Source: an uncultured Lutimaribacter sp.
Lineage (GTDB): Bacteria > Pseudomonadota > Alphaproteobacteria > Rhodobacterales > Rhodobacteraceae
Reading direction: 5' to 3'
NCBI GenBank assembly: GCA_913061505.1
Contig: CAJXSO010000031.1
Location: 1-33,800 of the forward strand
Length of the DNA stretch: 33,800 bases
Shown here piece by piece: positions 8,084 to 15,397 of this stretch (the stretch's first letter is position 1; every line of letters starts with the position of its first letter). The notes under the pieces were generated by a model. It was not told the DNA's origin and did not search any database. It worked only from the letters and a program-made list of their open reading frames with translations. The position numbers and the translations under genes were made by a program.

Positions 8084-9350
8084 TTTCAGCCTCCCCGGTC
8101 GGGTATACATGCCAGGTTTGGATGCAGTTGTTGTGGTAGATCGAGTTCAAACCGCGCACTTCGCGCAGCTGCGCCTTCGAGGGCTGCACATAGCCGGTGG
8201 AATCATGCGCGCGCGATTGCAGCAACATGTCTTCACCCTGCCAGTTGATATCCAGATAAAAACGGGTCAGCGCCTTGTCTTGGCCATCGGCCGCCAAACG
8301 CGCCTTTTGCCAGTTTTTGCCGCCATCCAGCGAGACATCAACACCGGTAATGGCGCCACGCCCCGACCATGCCAGGCCGGTGATTACCAGCGGGCCATGG
8401 CCATGGGTGATGGGGGCCTGCGGGCTGGGCGAGGTGATGACAGATTTCGCATCCATCACCCAAGTCCACTTGCGGCTGGTGCCATCGGCCAGCGTATCGG
8501 TGTATTTCGAGGTTTCTTCGCGGCTTTCGATGGCTTGCGCGGTCACTTCGATGCGGCGCAGCCATTTCACCCACATATTGCCTTCCCAGCCGGGCACGAC
8601 CAGGCGCACGGGGTAGCCATGCTCTTTGCGCAGCGCCTCGCCATTGGCTTTGAACGCCACCAAAACGTCATCCAGCGCCTTTTCCATGGGGATCGAACGG
8701 CCATTCGACGAGGCATCGGCGCCTTCGACATAGACCCACTTATCAGCCAGGTCGCCCGCAGCGCCCAGGCCCGCCTCTTCCAGCAGGGTGCGCAGGGTTA
8801 CGCCGGTATATTCCATGTTGTGGATCATACCATGGGTGAATTGCGCGCCGTTCAGCTGGGCGCCGGCCCATTCCATGCCGGTATTTGCCGCGCATTCGCA
8901 GAAATAGGTGCGGGTGACACGGGGGAAACGTTCCAGATCGGCATAGGTAAAGACCAGCGGCGTATCGACCAGGCCATTGATCATCAGGCGATAATCTTCT
9001 TTGGCCAGCTCGATCGCGCCGGAATGGTGGCGTTCAAACGCGCAGCCCTGCGGTGTGATCGTGCCATCAAGCGCGTGAATCGGCGTAAAGTTGATCGAGC
9101 TGATCGTATCAGCGGTCAGCCATTCCACGTTGCGGCGCACGACATCGCTTTCAAAGCGGATCGGCAGACCATAGGGGGTGGCATCCACACCATCGCCCGT
9201 GGCCATCGCCCACGCTTGTTTTTCTGTAATCAGCGGGTCGGGCCCGGCCCCTTTTGCAACCGTCGCTGTCACCGCACCCGCGCCCATGGCAGCGGCCCCG
9301 GTCAGGAACGAGCGGCGCGAGGTGCCTTTGCCCTTGTTCTCTGTGGTCAT
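8067..9350 (-). CDS. soxC: SoxC, molybdopterin subunit of sulfane dehydrogenase
   Basis: 427 residues of the sulfite oxidase family. The Tat signal SRRSFLTGAAAMGAG (residues about 11-25) is expected for a cofactor-loaded periplasmic enzyme. The Mo-cofactor domain contains TYFCECAANTG. C153 is the probable molybdenum ligand, aligned with the Cys of CAGNR in sulfite oxidases. The Mo-co dimerisation domain follows from about residue 290 (GHGPLVITGLAWSG). It forms the SoxCD heterotetramer that oxidises protein-bound sulfane sulfur on SoxY. Organisms with SoxCD oxidise thiosulfate fully to sulfate and do not store sulfur globules. GGAAGGAG precedes the ATG, 27 bases after soxB. Confidence 0.95.
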   Translation of the reverse strand: MTTENKGKGTSRRSFLTGAAAMGAGAVTATVAKGAGPDPLITEKQAWAMATGDGVDATPYGLPIRFESDVVRRNVEWLTADTISSINFTPIHALDGTITPQGCAFERHHSGAIELAKEDYRLMINGLVDTPLVFTYADLERFPRVTRTYFCECAANTGMEWAGAQLNGAQFTHGMIHNMEYTGVTLRTLLEEAGLGAAGDLADKWVYVEGADASSNGRSIPMEKALDDVLVAFKANGEALRKEHGYPVRLVVPGWEGNMWVKWLRRIEVTAQAIESREETSKYTDTLADGTSRKWTWVMDAKSVITSPSPQAPITHGHGPLVITGLAWSGRGAITGVDVSLDGGKNWQKARLAADGQDKALTRFYLDINWQGEDMLLQSRAHDSTGYVQPSKAQLREVRGLNSIYHNNCIQTWHVYPTGEAENVEVS

Positions 9351-9377
9351 TGTTTCTCTCCTTCCAAGTCGGCGGGG

Positions 9378-11075
9378 TTAGGCCCCGACCACCTCGACAC
9401 TGGTATTCGGGGCAACCTTTACGGTGCCCTGCTGGCGAATGTGATTTTCCACCACATCCCAAATTTGCGGGCCCTCGGTGCCCTCGTTCACGCTGGCCCA
9501 GCCGGCCACCACATAGGTTTTGGCCGGGTCAATCGGTTCGCCGGTGCGCAGCAATGTCAGGTTGGTGATGCGCTCGCCCTGCTTTTTGTTCACATCGATG
9601 CGGTAGCCCATGCCACCCACGCGCACCATATCGCCGCCCTGCTGGTAATAGGGGTCGGGGTTGAACAGGTTGTCGGCCACGTCTTCCATGATCACATGGA
9701 TGAATTCGCCCGTCATTTCCGTGCGATACGCCTTGCCATAGGTCATCGAGGTGGCGTTCCAGATATCTTCGCGGGTGATATCTTGGCCCGGCAAAATCGA
9801 TGGCCCCCAGCGCACACCGGGCGACATGGCAATATCGGCGTCGCGCTCGCTGATCAGGGCGTCGCAAATCAGATCGTCCCACGAGCCGTTGAAATTGCCA
9901 CGGCGGTAAAGCAGGCTGTCGGTCTGGCCAATCACCTCTTCCATGGCGGTTTTATAGGGCGCGCGCTCGGCCTCGATGGCGGCGGCCATCTCGGGATCGG
10001 GGGTGATCACATCGGAGAAAATCGGGATCAGCTTGTGGCGGAAACCCATCATGCGGCCATCGCGCACATCCAAATCGATGCGGCTGACGAATTTACCGTT
10101 CGAGCCCGAGGCCACGATGATGGTTTCGCCCACCAAAACCGGCTCGGGCAGGGCATCATGGGTGTGGCCTGACAAGATCACATCGATGCCGCTGACACGA
10201 CTTGCCATTTTCTTATCAACGTCAAAGCCGTTATGCGACAAAACAACGACCAAGTCGGCACCGGCGGCGCGCACCTCGTCTACCATCTCTTGCATGCGCT
10301 GATCGCGGATGCCGAACGAGAAATCCGGGAACATCCAGCCCGGGTTAGCGATGGGCATATAGGGGAAGGCCTGCCCGATCACCGCAATCTTGGCGCCGCC
10401 ACGCTCGAAAAATTCGTAAGGCTTGAATTCTTCGGCAGGCTCGTCCCATTCAGCGTTGAAAATATTCTGCCCCAGCATCGCAAAGGGCGATTGTTCCACC
10501 AATTCGCGCACCCGCTCTTGGCCCAGCGTGAATTCCCAATGGAAGGTCATCGCATCGGGTTTCAGCAGTTGCATGGTGTTCACCATGTCTTGGCCTTGCG
10601 AATGATAGCAGGTGTAAGACCCGTGCCATGTATCGCCACCATCCAGCAACAGCGCATCGGGGCGGGCTGCGCGAATGGCGTTTACTACCGTGGCCACGCG
10701 ATCCAAACCGCCGACCCGGCCATAGGTTTGGGCCAGGGCCGAGAAATCATTATAGCTCAGCGCATAGGCGCTGGGGCTGCCATCGGCGATGCCGTAAAGC
10801 TTGCGGAAATCAGCACCCGTCACATGGGGCACCGCGCCGCGGTTTTCGCCCACGCCGATGTTTACCTCGGGTTCGCGGAAATAGATCGGCTTTAGCTGGG
10901 CGTGAATGTCGGTGACGTGGATCAAAGAGACATTACCGAATGTATCAAACTCGAGCAGCTGGTCTTGGGTCAGCGCCTGTTGCGCGGCCAGCTTGGACCA
11001 ATTGCCAAAACCCGAGGCCCCCAACATGGCAGATGCGGCCATGGAAACCTGAAGAAAATCGCGACGCGAGATCAT
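9378..11075 (-). CDS. soxB: SoxB, thiosulfohydrolase (dimanganese)
   Basis: 565 residues from ATG at 11075, the usual SoxB length. A longer frame upstream adds 17 residues before the Tat motif and is unlikely. The Tat signal is SRRDFLQVSMAASAM. Metallophosphatase motifs are LIHVTDIHAQL (metal ligands Asp, His), DGGDTWHGS, FHWEFTLG, LSHNGFD and SGHTHD. SoxB hydrolyses the sulfone group from the cysteine-bound S-thiosulfonate of SoxY, releasing sulfate. The position before HWEF carries Phe where, as I recall, several SoxB proteins have Gly; this may be normal variation. It sits between soxA and soxC. A terminator-like hairpin and a possible SoxR half-site lie upstream, so it may head its own transcript. 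Confidence 0.95.
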   Translation of the reverse strand: MISRRDFLQVSMAASAMLGASGFGNWSKLAAQQALTQDQLLEFDTFGNVSLIHVTDIHAQLKPIYFREPEVNIGVGENRGAVPHVTGADFRKLYGIADGSPSAYALSYNDFSALAQTYGRVGGLDRVATVVNAIRAARPDALLLDGGDTWHGSYTCYHSQGQDMVNTMQLLKPDAMTFHWEFTLGQERVRELVEQSPFAMLGQNIFNAEWDEPAEEFKPYEFFERGGAKIAVIGQAFPYMPIANPGWMFPDFSFGIRDQRMQEMVDEVRAAGADLVVVLSHNGFDVDKKMASRVSGIDVILSGHTHDALPEPVLVGETIIVASGSNGKFVSRIDLDVRDGRMMGFRHKLIPIFSDVITPDPEMAAAIEAERAPYKTAMEEVIGQTDSLLYRRGNFNGSWDDLICDALISERDADIAMSPGVRWGPSILPGQDITREDIWNATSMTYGKAYRTEMTGEFIHVIMEDVADNLFNPDPYYQQGGDMVRVGGMGYRIDVNKKQGERITNLTLLRTGEPIDPAKTYVVAGWASVNEGTEGPQIWDVVENHIRQQGTVKVAPNTSVEVVGA

Positions 11076-11118
11076 GCGGTATCTCTCTTTGTGTTGCTCA
11101 CAGCTACGCGGAGGACAG

Positions 11119-11135
11119 ATGCGCATATGTGAATT
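11119..11135. promoter_or_regulatory. possible SoxR half-site upstream of soxB
   Basis: The octamer TGTGAATT (11128-11135) equals one half of the perfect palindrome at the soxX promoter. With the bases to its left it reads ATGC-N8-GAAT, one mismatch from ATTC-N8-GAAT. It lies 44 bases before the soxB ATG. By eye this octamer or its complement occurs in the window only in three sox intergenic regions. I do not see a clear -10/-35 pair here, so function is uncertain. Confidence 0.4.
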
Positions 11136-11146
11136 TGTTTTAAGTG

Positions 11147-11178
11147 AAAAACCCGCGCCGGTGCAAAACCAGCGCGGG
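11147..11178 (-). terminator. intrinsic terminator between soxA and soxB
   Basis: On the minus strand CCCGCGC pairs with GCGCGGG (plus two inner pairs beyond one mismatch) around an A/T-rich loop, followed directly by TTTTT. It begins 12 bases after the soxA stop. It should stop or attenuate transcripts coming from soxXYZA before soxB. Confidence 0.75.
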
Positions 11179-11189
11179 CCAAGTTAGTC

Positions 11190-12047
11190 TTAGTTGCGAA
11201 CCGAGGGGCCTTCGACGCTCAGGCCGTTGCCACGCGAGGCCACATACAGCTCGAGCGCGATGAACTCTTCGCTGCCGGGCTTGTAGGTTTCGGCGCGGGT
11301 GTCACGCACGCAGCCCTTGAAACGGCCATGAACGGTGTTCAGCTTGGCGTTTTTCAGGCGATAGGTGGGGAACCCGTTGATCTGGCCTTGGCTCAGGTGG
11401 TCTGCACGGATCATGTTGCCATAGTTTTCTTCATGGCAGGATGCGCAGCTAAGCTCTAGAATACCGGTGCGGGTATAATACAGCTCTTTGCCCTTTTCCC
11501 AAATGGCCTGCACGGGGCCATCGATGGCCACGTTCACCGGCATGCCGCGCGACTGCACCGAAATCAGTGCTTCCATCGCAGCCATGGGGCCCGAATCGTA
11601 TTTGTAAGGCTCTGCCTTCATCTGGTTGGTGCGGCAATCATTGACCTGCATGGCCAAGGTGCGCAATTCACCAGCGGTTTCGTTCCATTTGGGGTAAACC
11701 GCGCGGATACCCTTCATGCTGTCTTCCGCGGCGCCGTGGCAGCTGGCGCAGGATTTGCCTGCTTCGCCTTCCACGGTGTTCCATGCCTCGATCGCCGATT
11801 CCACCGCCAGCATGCCGGGGTTATCGAAATCGTCGGCCTGCATGGCCTGGGTGTCGTCGTTGCGGAAATGCCAGCCGGACATCACGGTATCAATACCGGT
11901 TTCTTCCATATGCGCAGGCGCTGCCGCCTTGGTGACCATTTCGGTCTCGCCGTTCAACACCAGCGTATCATCATCAGGGTCTGCCAGCGTGATAGCCGGC
12001 ATCGCGACCATCAGCGCTGCAACCGCTGTCAAAGCCTTGAATTTCAT
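11190..12047 (-). CDS. soxA: SoxA, diheme cytochrome subunit of SoxXA
   Basis: 285 residues with a Sec signal peptide (1-22, TLAD). Two haem-binding sites are present, C100-A-S-C-H104 and C201-A-S-C-H205, so this is the diheme form. C246 in GRFKGCVRDTR is the conserved cysteine that ligates the active-site haem and carries the persulfide. SoxXA oxidatively joins thiosulfate to the C-terminal cysteine of SoxY. GGGAGGA precedes the ATG. It lies 61 bases after soxZ and is followed by an intrinsic terminator. Confidence 0.95.
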   Translation of the reverse strand: MKFKALTAVAALMVAMPAITLADPDDDTLVLNGETEMVTKAAAPAHMEETGIDTVMSGWHFRNDDTQAMQADDFDNPGMLAVESAIEAWNTVEGEAGKSCASCHGAAEDSMKGIRAVYPKWNETAGELRTLAMQVNDCRTNQMKAEPYKYDSGPMAAMEALISVQSRGMPVNVAIDGPVQAIWEKGKELYYTRTGILELSCASCHEENYGNMIRADHLSQGQINGFPTYRLKNAKLNTVHGRFKGCVRDTRAETYKPGSEEFIALELYVASRGNGLSVEGPSVRN

Positions 12048-12108
12048 AAGCGTCCTCCCTTGGGTGGCCCTGCCCCCACGACGGGGGCGGGCTGCCTTTA
12101 TTTTTGGA

Positions 12109-12438
12109 TCAGCCGACCTTGATCGACTTGGTTTCTTCGTAGACCGAGCCGTCGTCGTCGTACCAAGTGAACTTCAGATCGCCCGCTTCCGGGATTTTCG
12201 CCTCGAACTCGAAATAGGGGTTCGTGGAAATCGCCGGCTCCATCTTCACGTCGATCACGGACGCGCCGTTGAATTCGCAGGTAAAGCGATTGATGATCGA
12301 GCGCGGAATCGGGTTGCCCGATTTATCTTTGCGCTGGCCCGATTCCATGTTGTGGCTGATCAGGGTTTTCAGCGTGACAACTTCACCGGCGCTGGCCGAT
12401 TTCGGGGCTTTGACGCGGGGTTTTACACCGTCTGCCAT
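12109..12438 (-). CDS. soxZ: SoxZ, partner of the sulfur carrier SoxY
   Basis: 109 residues, the normal SoxZ length, with no signal peptide. It is exported as a complex with Tat-dependent SoxY. An immunoglobulin-like fold is expected. Recognisable stretches are LISHNMESGQRKD, FTCEFNG and FTWYDDDGSVYEETK. It forms the SoxYZ heterodimer that carries the sulfur substrate between SoxXA, SoxB and SoxCD. AGGAGA precedes the ATG. soxY ends 25 bases upstream, so the pair is co-translated from one message. Confidence 0.95.
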   Translation of the reverse strand: MADGVKPRVKAPKSASAGEVVTLKTLISHNMESGQRKDKSGNPIPRSIINRFTCEFNGASVIDVKMEPAISTNPYFEFEAKIPEAGDLKFTWYDDDGSVYEETKSIKVG

Positions 12439-12463
12439 ATTCGTATCTCCTGTGGAATTCCGA

Positions 12464-12880
12464 TTAGCCGCCGCAGCCGCCGATGGTGACTTTCACCGTC
12501 GAGCGGGCCTGTGCGAACGAGCCGTCTGCCATTTTTGCAACGGCAACCACGTCTTGGGTGCCAGCCAAACGAATACGGGTCGAGGCCGCAGCGCTGCCCG
12601 CCAATTCGCCAAATGTGTAAGTGGCCACACCGGGGGTGGGGTTGCCAGCTGCCAGCAGCATGATCGCGGTGGCACCTTCGGCCGATACGCTGATCGGCAC
12701 GGTGTTCCCGTTCTCTGCAATTTCCGGGGCGGTCAGGTTAACGCCGCCATCGGCGACAGCTGCCCCACCGGTGAATGCGGCGATTGCATCCTCTGCCGCT
12801 GCGTTCACGCGGAACGGCAGCACTGTCAGAGCAACAGCACCAGCACCCAGCGCAAGCGTCTCACGTCTTGTGAAATCCAT
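12464..12880 (-). CDS. soxY: SoxY, substrate-carrying sulfur protein
   Basis: 138 residues starting MDFTRRETLALGAGA, a Tat signal, and ending in the diagnostic flexible arm GGCGG. The cysteine three from the end is the covalent attachment point for thiosulfate-derived sulfur during the whole Sox cycle. AAGGAGA precedes the ATG. It lies 33 bases after soxX. Together with SoxZ it is the mobile carrier on which SoxXA, SoxB and SoxCD act in the periplasm. Confidence 0.96.
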   Translation of the reverse strand: MDFTRRETLALGAGAVALTVLPFRVNAAAEDAIAAFTGGAAVADGGVNLTAPEIAENGNTVPISVSAEGATAIMLLAAGNPTPGVATYTFGELAGSAAASTRIRLAGTQDVVAVAKMADGSFAQARSTVKVTIGGCGG

Positions 12881-12913
12881 TTCTATCTCCTTAGTTACTC
12901 TGCTGCGCCTTGA

Positions 12914-13384
12914 TCACTCTTTCAGAGTGCCCAAAAACGCGACAACATCTTCCACCTGCTGCGCAGTCAGCAGCGGTGCGATTTCGGTTGCGGCTTTGCC
13001 GGTATAGCCATCACCCGGGCGGGTGAAGCCGCTGACGCGGTAGAACGACGGCATGACAGTGCCCTCGTACATAACTTTTGCATTCACGATGATGCTGCGC
13101 AGCTCGGCCGCGCTCCAGCGATCGCCCACGCCATCCAGCGACGGGCCCACATTGCCGTGGAACGGTGCATCGCTGAGCGCGCTTACTTCGTGGCAGGCCA
13201 CGCAGTTACCCAGCCCGCGATTCGTCATCACCTTGGCGCCTTCGGCAGGGTTACCCGCGACACCAGACAACGAGGCGACGATGGCGCCGTCTTCGTTGAA
13301 TACCACATCGGCGGGTGCCACCTCGCCTGCAAACGCTGCTCCAGCTGCCAGCGTTGCCGCCAGTGTCAGTGCATAAACCTTCAT
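12914..13384 (-). CDS. soxX: SoxX, monoheme cytochrome subunit of SoxXA
   Basis: 156 residues from ATG at 13384. The in-frame ATG 12 bases earlier overlaps the ribosome site GGGAGGA and is rejected. Signal peptide residues 1-19 (AAFAG). The single haem site is C61-V-A-C64-H65, and a methionine ligand is likely in GTVMPSF (M111). SoxX receives electrons from the SoxA active-site haem when thiosulfate is joined to SoxY, and passes them to a soluble cytochrome. It is the first structural gene downstream of the main predicted SoxR-controlled promoter (13481-13508). Confidence 0.94.
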   Translation of the reverse strand: MKVYALTLAATLAAGAAFAGEVAPADVVFNEDGAIVASLSGVAGNPAEGAKVMTNRGLGNCVACHEVSALSDAPFHGNVGPSLDGVGDRWSAAELRSIIVNAKVMYEGTVMPSFYRVSGFTRPGDGYTGKAATEIAPLLTAQQVEDVVAFLGTLKE

Positions 13385-13412
13385 GATTCCTCCCATGGCT
13401 TCAGTTCTCGTG

Positions 13413-13434
13413 ACCGAGTTAGCTCGGTATACCG
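13413..13434. promoter_or_regulatory. overlapping inverted repeats in the soxX leader
   Basis: ACCGAG-TTAG-CTCGGT (13413-13428) overlaps a perfect palindrome CGGTATACCG (13425-13434). They cannot both form in the same RNA because they share CGGT. They lie 29-50 bases upstream of the soxX ATG, inside the predicted 5' untranslated region. A leader switch or an extra protein-binding site is possible but unproven. Confidence 0.35.
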
Positions 13435-13465
13435 TAGAGCACGAATACCCCGTCTGGCAACATCA

Positions 13466-13483
13466 AATTCACAATTGTGAATT
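13466..13483. promoter_or_regulatory. candidate SoxR operator at the soxX promoter (perfect palindrome)
   Basis: AATTCACAATTGTGAATT is a perfect 18-base palindrome containing ATTC-N8-GAAT. That is the operator form known for BigR/SqrR-type ArsR repressors, the group to which SoxR belongs. It begins at the fourth base of the predicted -10 box. Pseudaminobacter SoxR is known to bind the soxW-soxX intergenic region, which matches this place. Confidence 0.75.
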
Positions 13484-13508
13484 ATTGATTTGGTCAAATT
13501 TGCCTCAA
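13481..13508 (-). promoter_or_regulatory. predicted soxX promoter
   Basis: Minus-strand TTGAGG (13503-13508), a 16-base spacer and AATAAT (13481-13486). The -35 box overlaps the soxW stop codon. The same -35/16/-10 layout and the same operator offset occur at the soxV promoter, which supports both. Confidence 0.55.
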
Positions 13509-14083
13509 TTTCCGCCAGCCGCCTGGCGTTCGGCGATGCGGCGGGCGTGATAGCGCTGGAAATCCTCACCATTATCAAGCGCATAGCGCTCTTCTTTCAC
13601 CCAAGTATACATATCCAGCGTGGTCTGCTTGCCAAAGGCGCCCGGCATCACCGCCACCGCTGCACGGATGGCTGGGGTGTCTTCGGCCACCTCTTCGGGC
13701 AGGAAAACCACGGTTGGGGTAAACAAAATGCCCCATTTGCGGGCCAAATCCTTTTCCGCCATCGCCTCGCCATCGGTATCTGTGGCCTCGGTCGCGCCAT
13801 GCAGATTCAGCCGCACGACAAAGAAATTCTGCTCGATATACTCGGCAATGGTTTCGTTCGAATACACCTCGGTGTGCATCTTGGTGCAGTAGATGCAGCC
13901 CTTTTGCTCGACAAAAATGGCCAGTCTTTTGCCCTCGGCGCGGGCTTCGGCCAAATCTTCTTGCAGGTCTTTGAACGTGTCGCGAATCCATGGCTCGATA
14001 TGCAGGCCATCGCCATCCACCTCGGCCGCCCATAGCGGAAATGCCAATACGGCTGCGGCCAAACCCATAATCCAGTGTTTCAT
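13505..14083 (-). CDS. soxW: SoxW, periplasmic thioredoxin
   Basis: 192 residues from ATG at 14083, preceded by GGGAGGA. A longer frame has no ribosome site and would put a charged stretch before the signal peptide. Signal peptide about 1-19 (LWAAE). The thioredoxin-fold active site is KGCIYCTKMH with a CxxC pair, followed by the cis-Pro motif FTPTVVFL. In Paracoccus, SoxW is reduced by the membrane protein SoxV. The SoxV/SoxW route sends reductant to the periplasm and is thought to keep SoxYZ active. soxV ends 25 bases upstream. Confidence 0.88.
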   Translation of the reverse strand: MKHWIMGLAAAVLAFPLWAAEVDGDGLHIEPWIRDTFKDLQEDLAEARAEGKRLAIFVEQKGCIYCTKMHTEVYSNETIAEYIEQNFFVVRLNLHGATEATDTDGEAMAEKDLARKWGILFTPTVVFLPEEVAEDTPAIRAAVAVMPGAFGKQTTLDMYTWVKEERYALDNGEDFQRYHARRIAERQAAGGN

Positions 14084-14108
14084 AACATCCTCCCTGCCCC
14101 GCTTTGCC

Positions 14109-14843
14109 CTAACCCAGTTGCGCAAAGATGGGGAATGTTTCGATCATCCAATTTGCCAATTCGTTTACTGTGCCCGTCGCAATGAGCAGAGCAAAGACAA
14201 TCATCATCACGCCCAGCGCTTTTTCAACATAAGGCTGATATTTGCGATTGCGCTGCATCCAGCCCAGAAACGGGCGCGCAAACAAGGCTGCCACCACGAA
14301 AGGCGCGGTCATGCCCAGGCCAAACAGCGCCAGCAACAGCCCGCCGCGCCAAATATCGCCCATGCCGCTGGCGATCATCAAAATCGTTGCCAAAACCGGG
14401 CCCACGCATGCGCTCCAGCCAAAGCCAAAGGCAAGCCCCATCACATAGGCGCCCAGAACCGAGCTGGGATCCAGCTTTGATTGCAGCTTGGCCTCACGGT
14501 AAAACAGGCCAATGCGAATAAGCCCCAAAAAATGCAGGCCAAAGACGAAAATCAGCGCCGCGGCTGCGTAGCGCAACACATCGAACCAATCACGAAACAC
14601 CTGCCCCAAGGCCGTTGCGCCCATGCCCATCAGCATGAAAATGGTTGTCACCCCCAGCGCAAACGCCACCGACGACAGCGCCAAACGCCGCTGTGCACCC
14701 GGCGCGATCTGCCCCTCGCCGCGCAGCTCGGCCATCGAAAGCCCGGCCATATAGCTTAGGTAAAAGGGCACCATCGGCAGGATACAGGGGGTGAAAAAGG
14801 CCAAAAATCCAGCAAAGGCAGCCCCGGCGAAAGTAACATCCAT
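14109..14843 (-). CDS. soxV: SoxV, CcdA-type thiol-electron transporter
   Basis: 244 residues with about six membrane segments. I prefer ATG at 14843, 11 bases after AAGGAG. A GTG 12 bases upstream would overlap that site. The paired cysteines of the CcdA/DsbD-beta family are in FFTPCILPMVPFYL (first membrane segment) and GWSACVGPVLA (fourth). It moves electrons from cytoplasmic thioredoxin across the membrane to SoxW. First gene of the leftward operon, divergent from soxS across a short region with overlapping predicted promoters and a SoxR-like site. Confidence 0.9.
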   Translation of the reverse strand: MDVTFAGAAFAGFLAFFTPCILPMVPFYLSYMAGLSMAELRGEGQIAPGAQRRLALSSVAFALGVTTIFMLMGMGATALGQVFRDWFDVLRYAAAALIFVFGLHFLGLIRIGLFYREAKLQSKLDPSSVLGAYVMGLAFGFGWSACVGPVLATILMIASGMGDIWRGGLLLALFGLGMTAPFVVAALFARPFLGWMQRNRKYQPYVEKALGVMMIVFALLIATGTVNELANWMIETFPIFAQLG

Positions 14844-14858
14844 AGCGCGCGGCACTCC

Positions 14859-14887
14859 TTGATCAATTCACATATTCAGATTATGTT
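14859..14887 (+). promoter_or_regulatory. predicted soxSRT promoter
   Basis: Plus-strand TTGATC (14859-14864), 17-base spacer, TATGTT (14882-14887), 31 bases before the soxS ATG. The spacer is exactly the degenerate SoxR-like site 14865-14882, so bound repressor would cover both boxes. Box matches are only four of six each. Confidence 0.4.
14865..14882. promoter_or_regulatory. candidate SoxR operator between soxV and soxS (degenerate)
   Basis: AATTCACATATTCAGATT: the left half AATTCACA is identical to the perfect palindrome at soxX, while the right half is degenerate (ATTC-N8-AGAT). It has the same offset from the soxV -10 box as the soxX operator has from its own. Pseudaminobacter SoxR is known to bind the soxS-soxV region. 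Confidence 0.6.
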
Positions 14888-14907
14888 TTGTATACGATAG
14901 TCGTCAA
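14880..14907 (-). promoter_or_regulatory. predicted soxVW promoter
   Basis: Minus-strand TTGACG (14902-14907), a 16-base spacer and CATAAT (14880-14885): five of six and five of six matches to the housekeeping consensus. It is the best promoter I see in the window. It overlaps the rightward soxS promoter and the candidate SoxR site. Confidence 0.65.
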
Positions 14908-14918
14908 TCGGGTGTTTT

Positions 14919-15287
14919 ATGCTGCGGCGCTTTTTTTTCATTGCCTTGATCGGGCTGGGGGCATTGGCCGGGCGCGCCGAGGCGCTAGAGCTGGTGATGG
15001 TGGAACGCCAAGGTTGCAGCTATTGCGTGGCCTGGAAAGAAACGATTGGCCCCGCCTATCCACAAACCGAAATGGGTAGGTTTGCGCCGCTGCGGATGCT
15101 CGATATCAAAGATACCGTGGGCGATGACATCCAGTTTACCAGCCGCATTCTGTTTACACCCACTTTCGTGCTGGTGTCAGAGGGGCGCGAAATTGGCCGT
15201 ATCGAGGGGCACCCGGGCGATCATTTTTTCTGGGGCATGTTAGAAAAACTGCTGCGCGAACACGCAGGTTACAACGGCCAAGGGTAA
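14919..15287 (+). CDS. soxS: SoxS, periplasmic thioredoxin-like protein
   Basis: 122 residues with a signal peptide (1-20, LGALAGRAEA) and a thioredoxin-like CxxC, QGC-S-Y-C (about residues 32-35), followed by LFTPTFVLV with the cis-proline. In Paracoccus, SoxS is a periplasmic thiol-disulfide oxidoreductase that reactivates SoxYZ and is needed for full sox gene expression. Encoded divergently from soxV and just ahead of soxR, the standard Paracoccus arrangement. Confidence 0.88.
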   Translation: MLRRFFFIALIGLGALAGRAEALELVMVERQGCSYCVAWKETIGPAYPQTEMGRFAPLRMLDIKDTVGDDIQFTSRILFTPTFVLVSEGREIGRIEGHPGDHFFWGMLEKLLREHAGYNGQG

Positions 15288-15397
15288 GGCCCAATCGCGG
15301 CACATCCGCTCTCTTTCGCAGCAAGACTGCCACGAACGAGTTGCTCTTGGCGCCGCAACCCCATTAAAAAGGGGTGCAAAGTGGGGGATCTGTGCCA

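Noticed and set aside
7812-10172. 786-codon plus-strand open frame across soxB, soxC and soxD
   Set aside because: It covers three recognisable sox genes on the other strand and has no known motif or ribosome site.
9378-11075. SoxB as a broken enzyme because FHWEFTLG differs from the GHWEF I expected
   Set aside because: All metal-binding motifs are intact and the length is normal, so this is probably lineage variation.
13485-13497. TTGA-TTTGG-TCAA near the soxX promoter as an FNR box
   Set aside because: The half-sites are five bases apart instead of the six required by TTGA-N6-TCAA.
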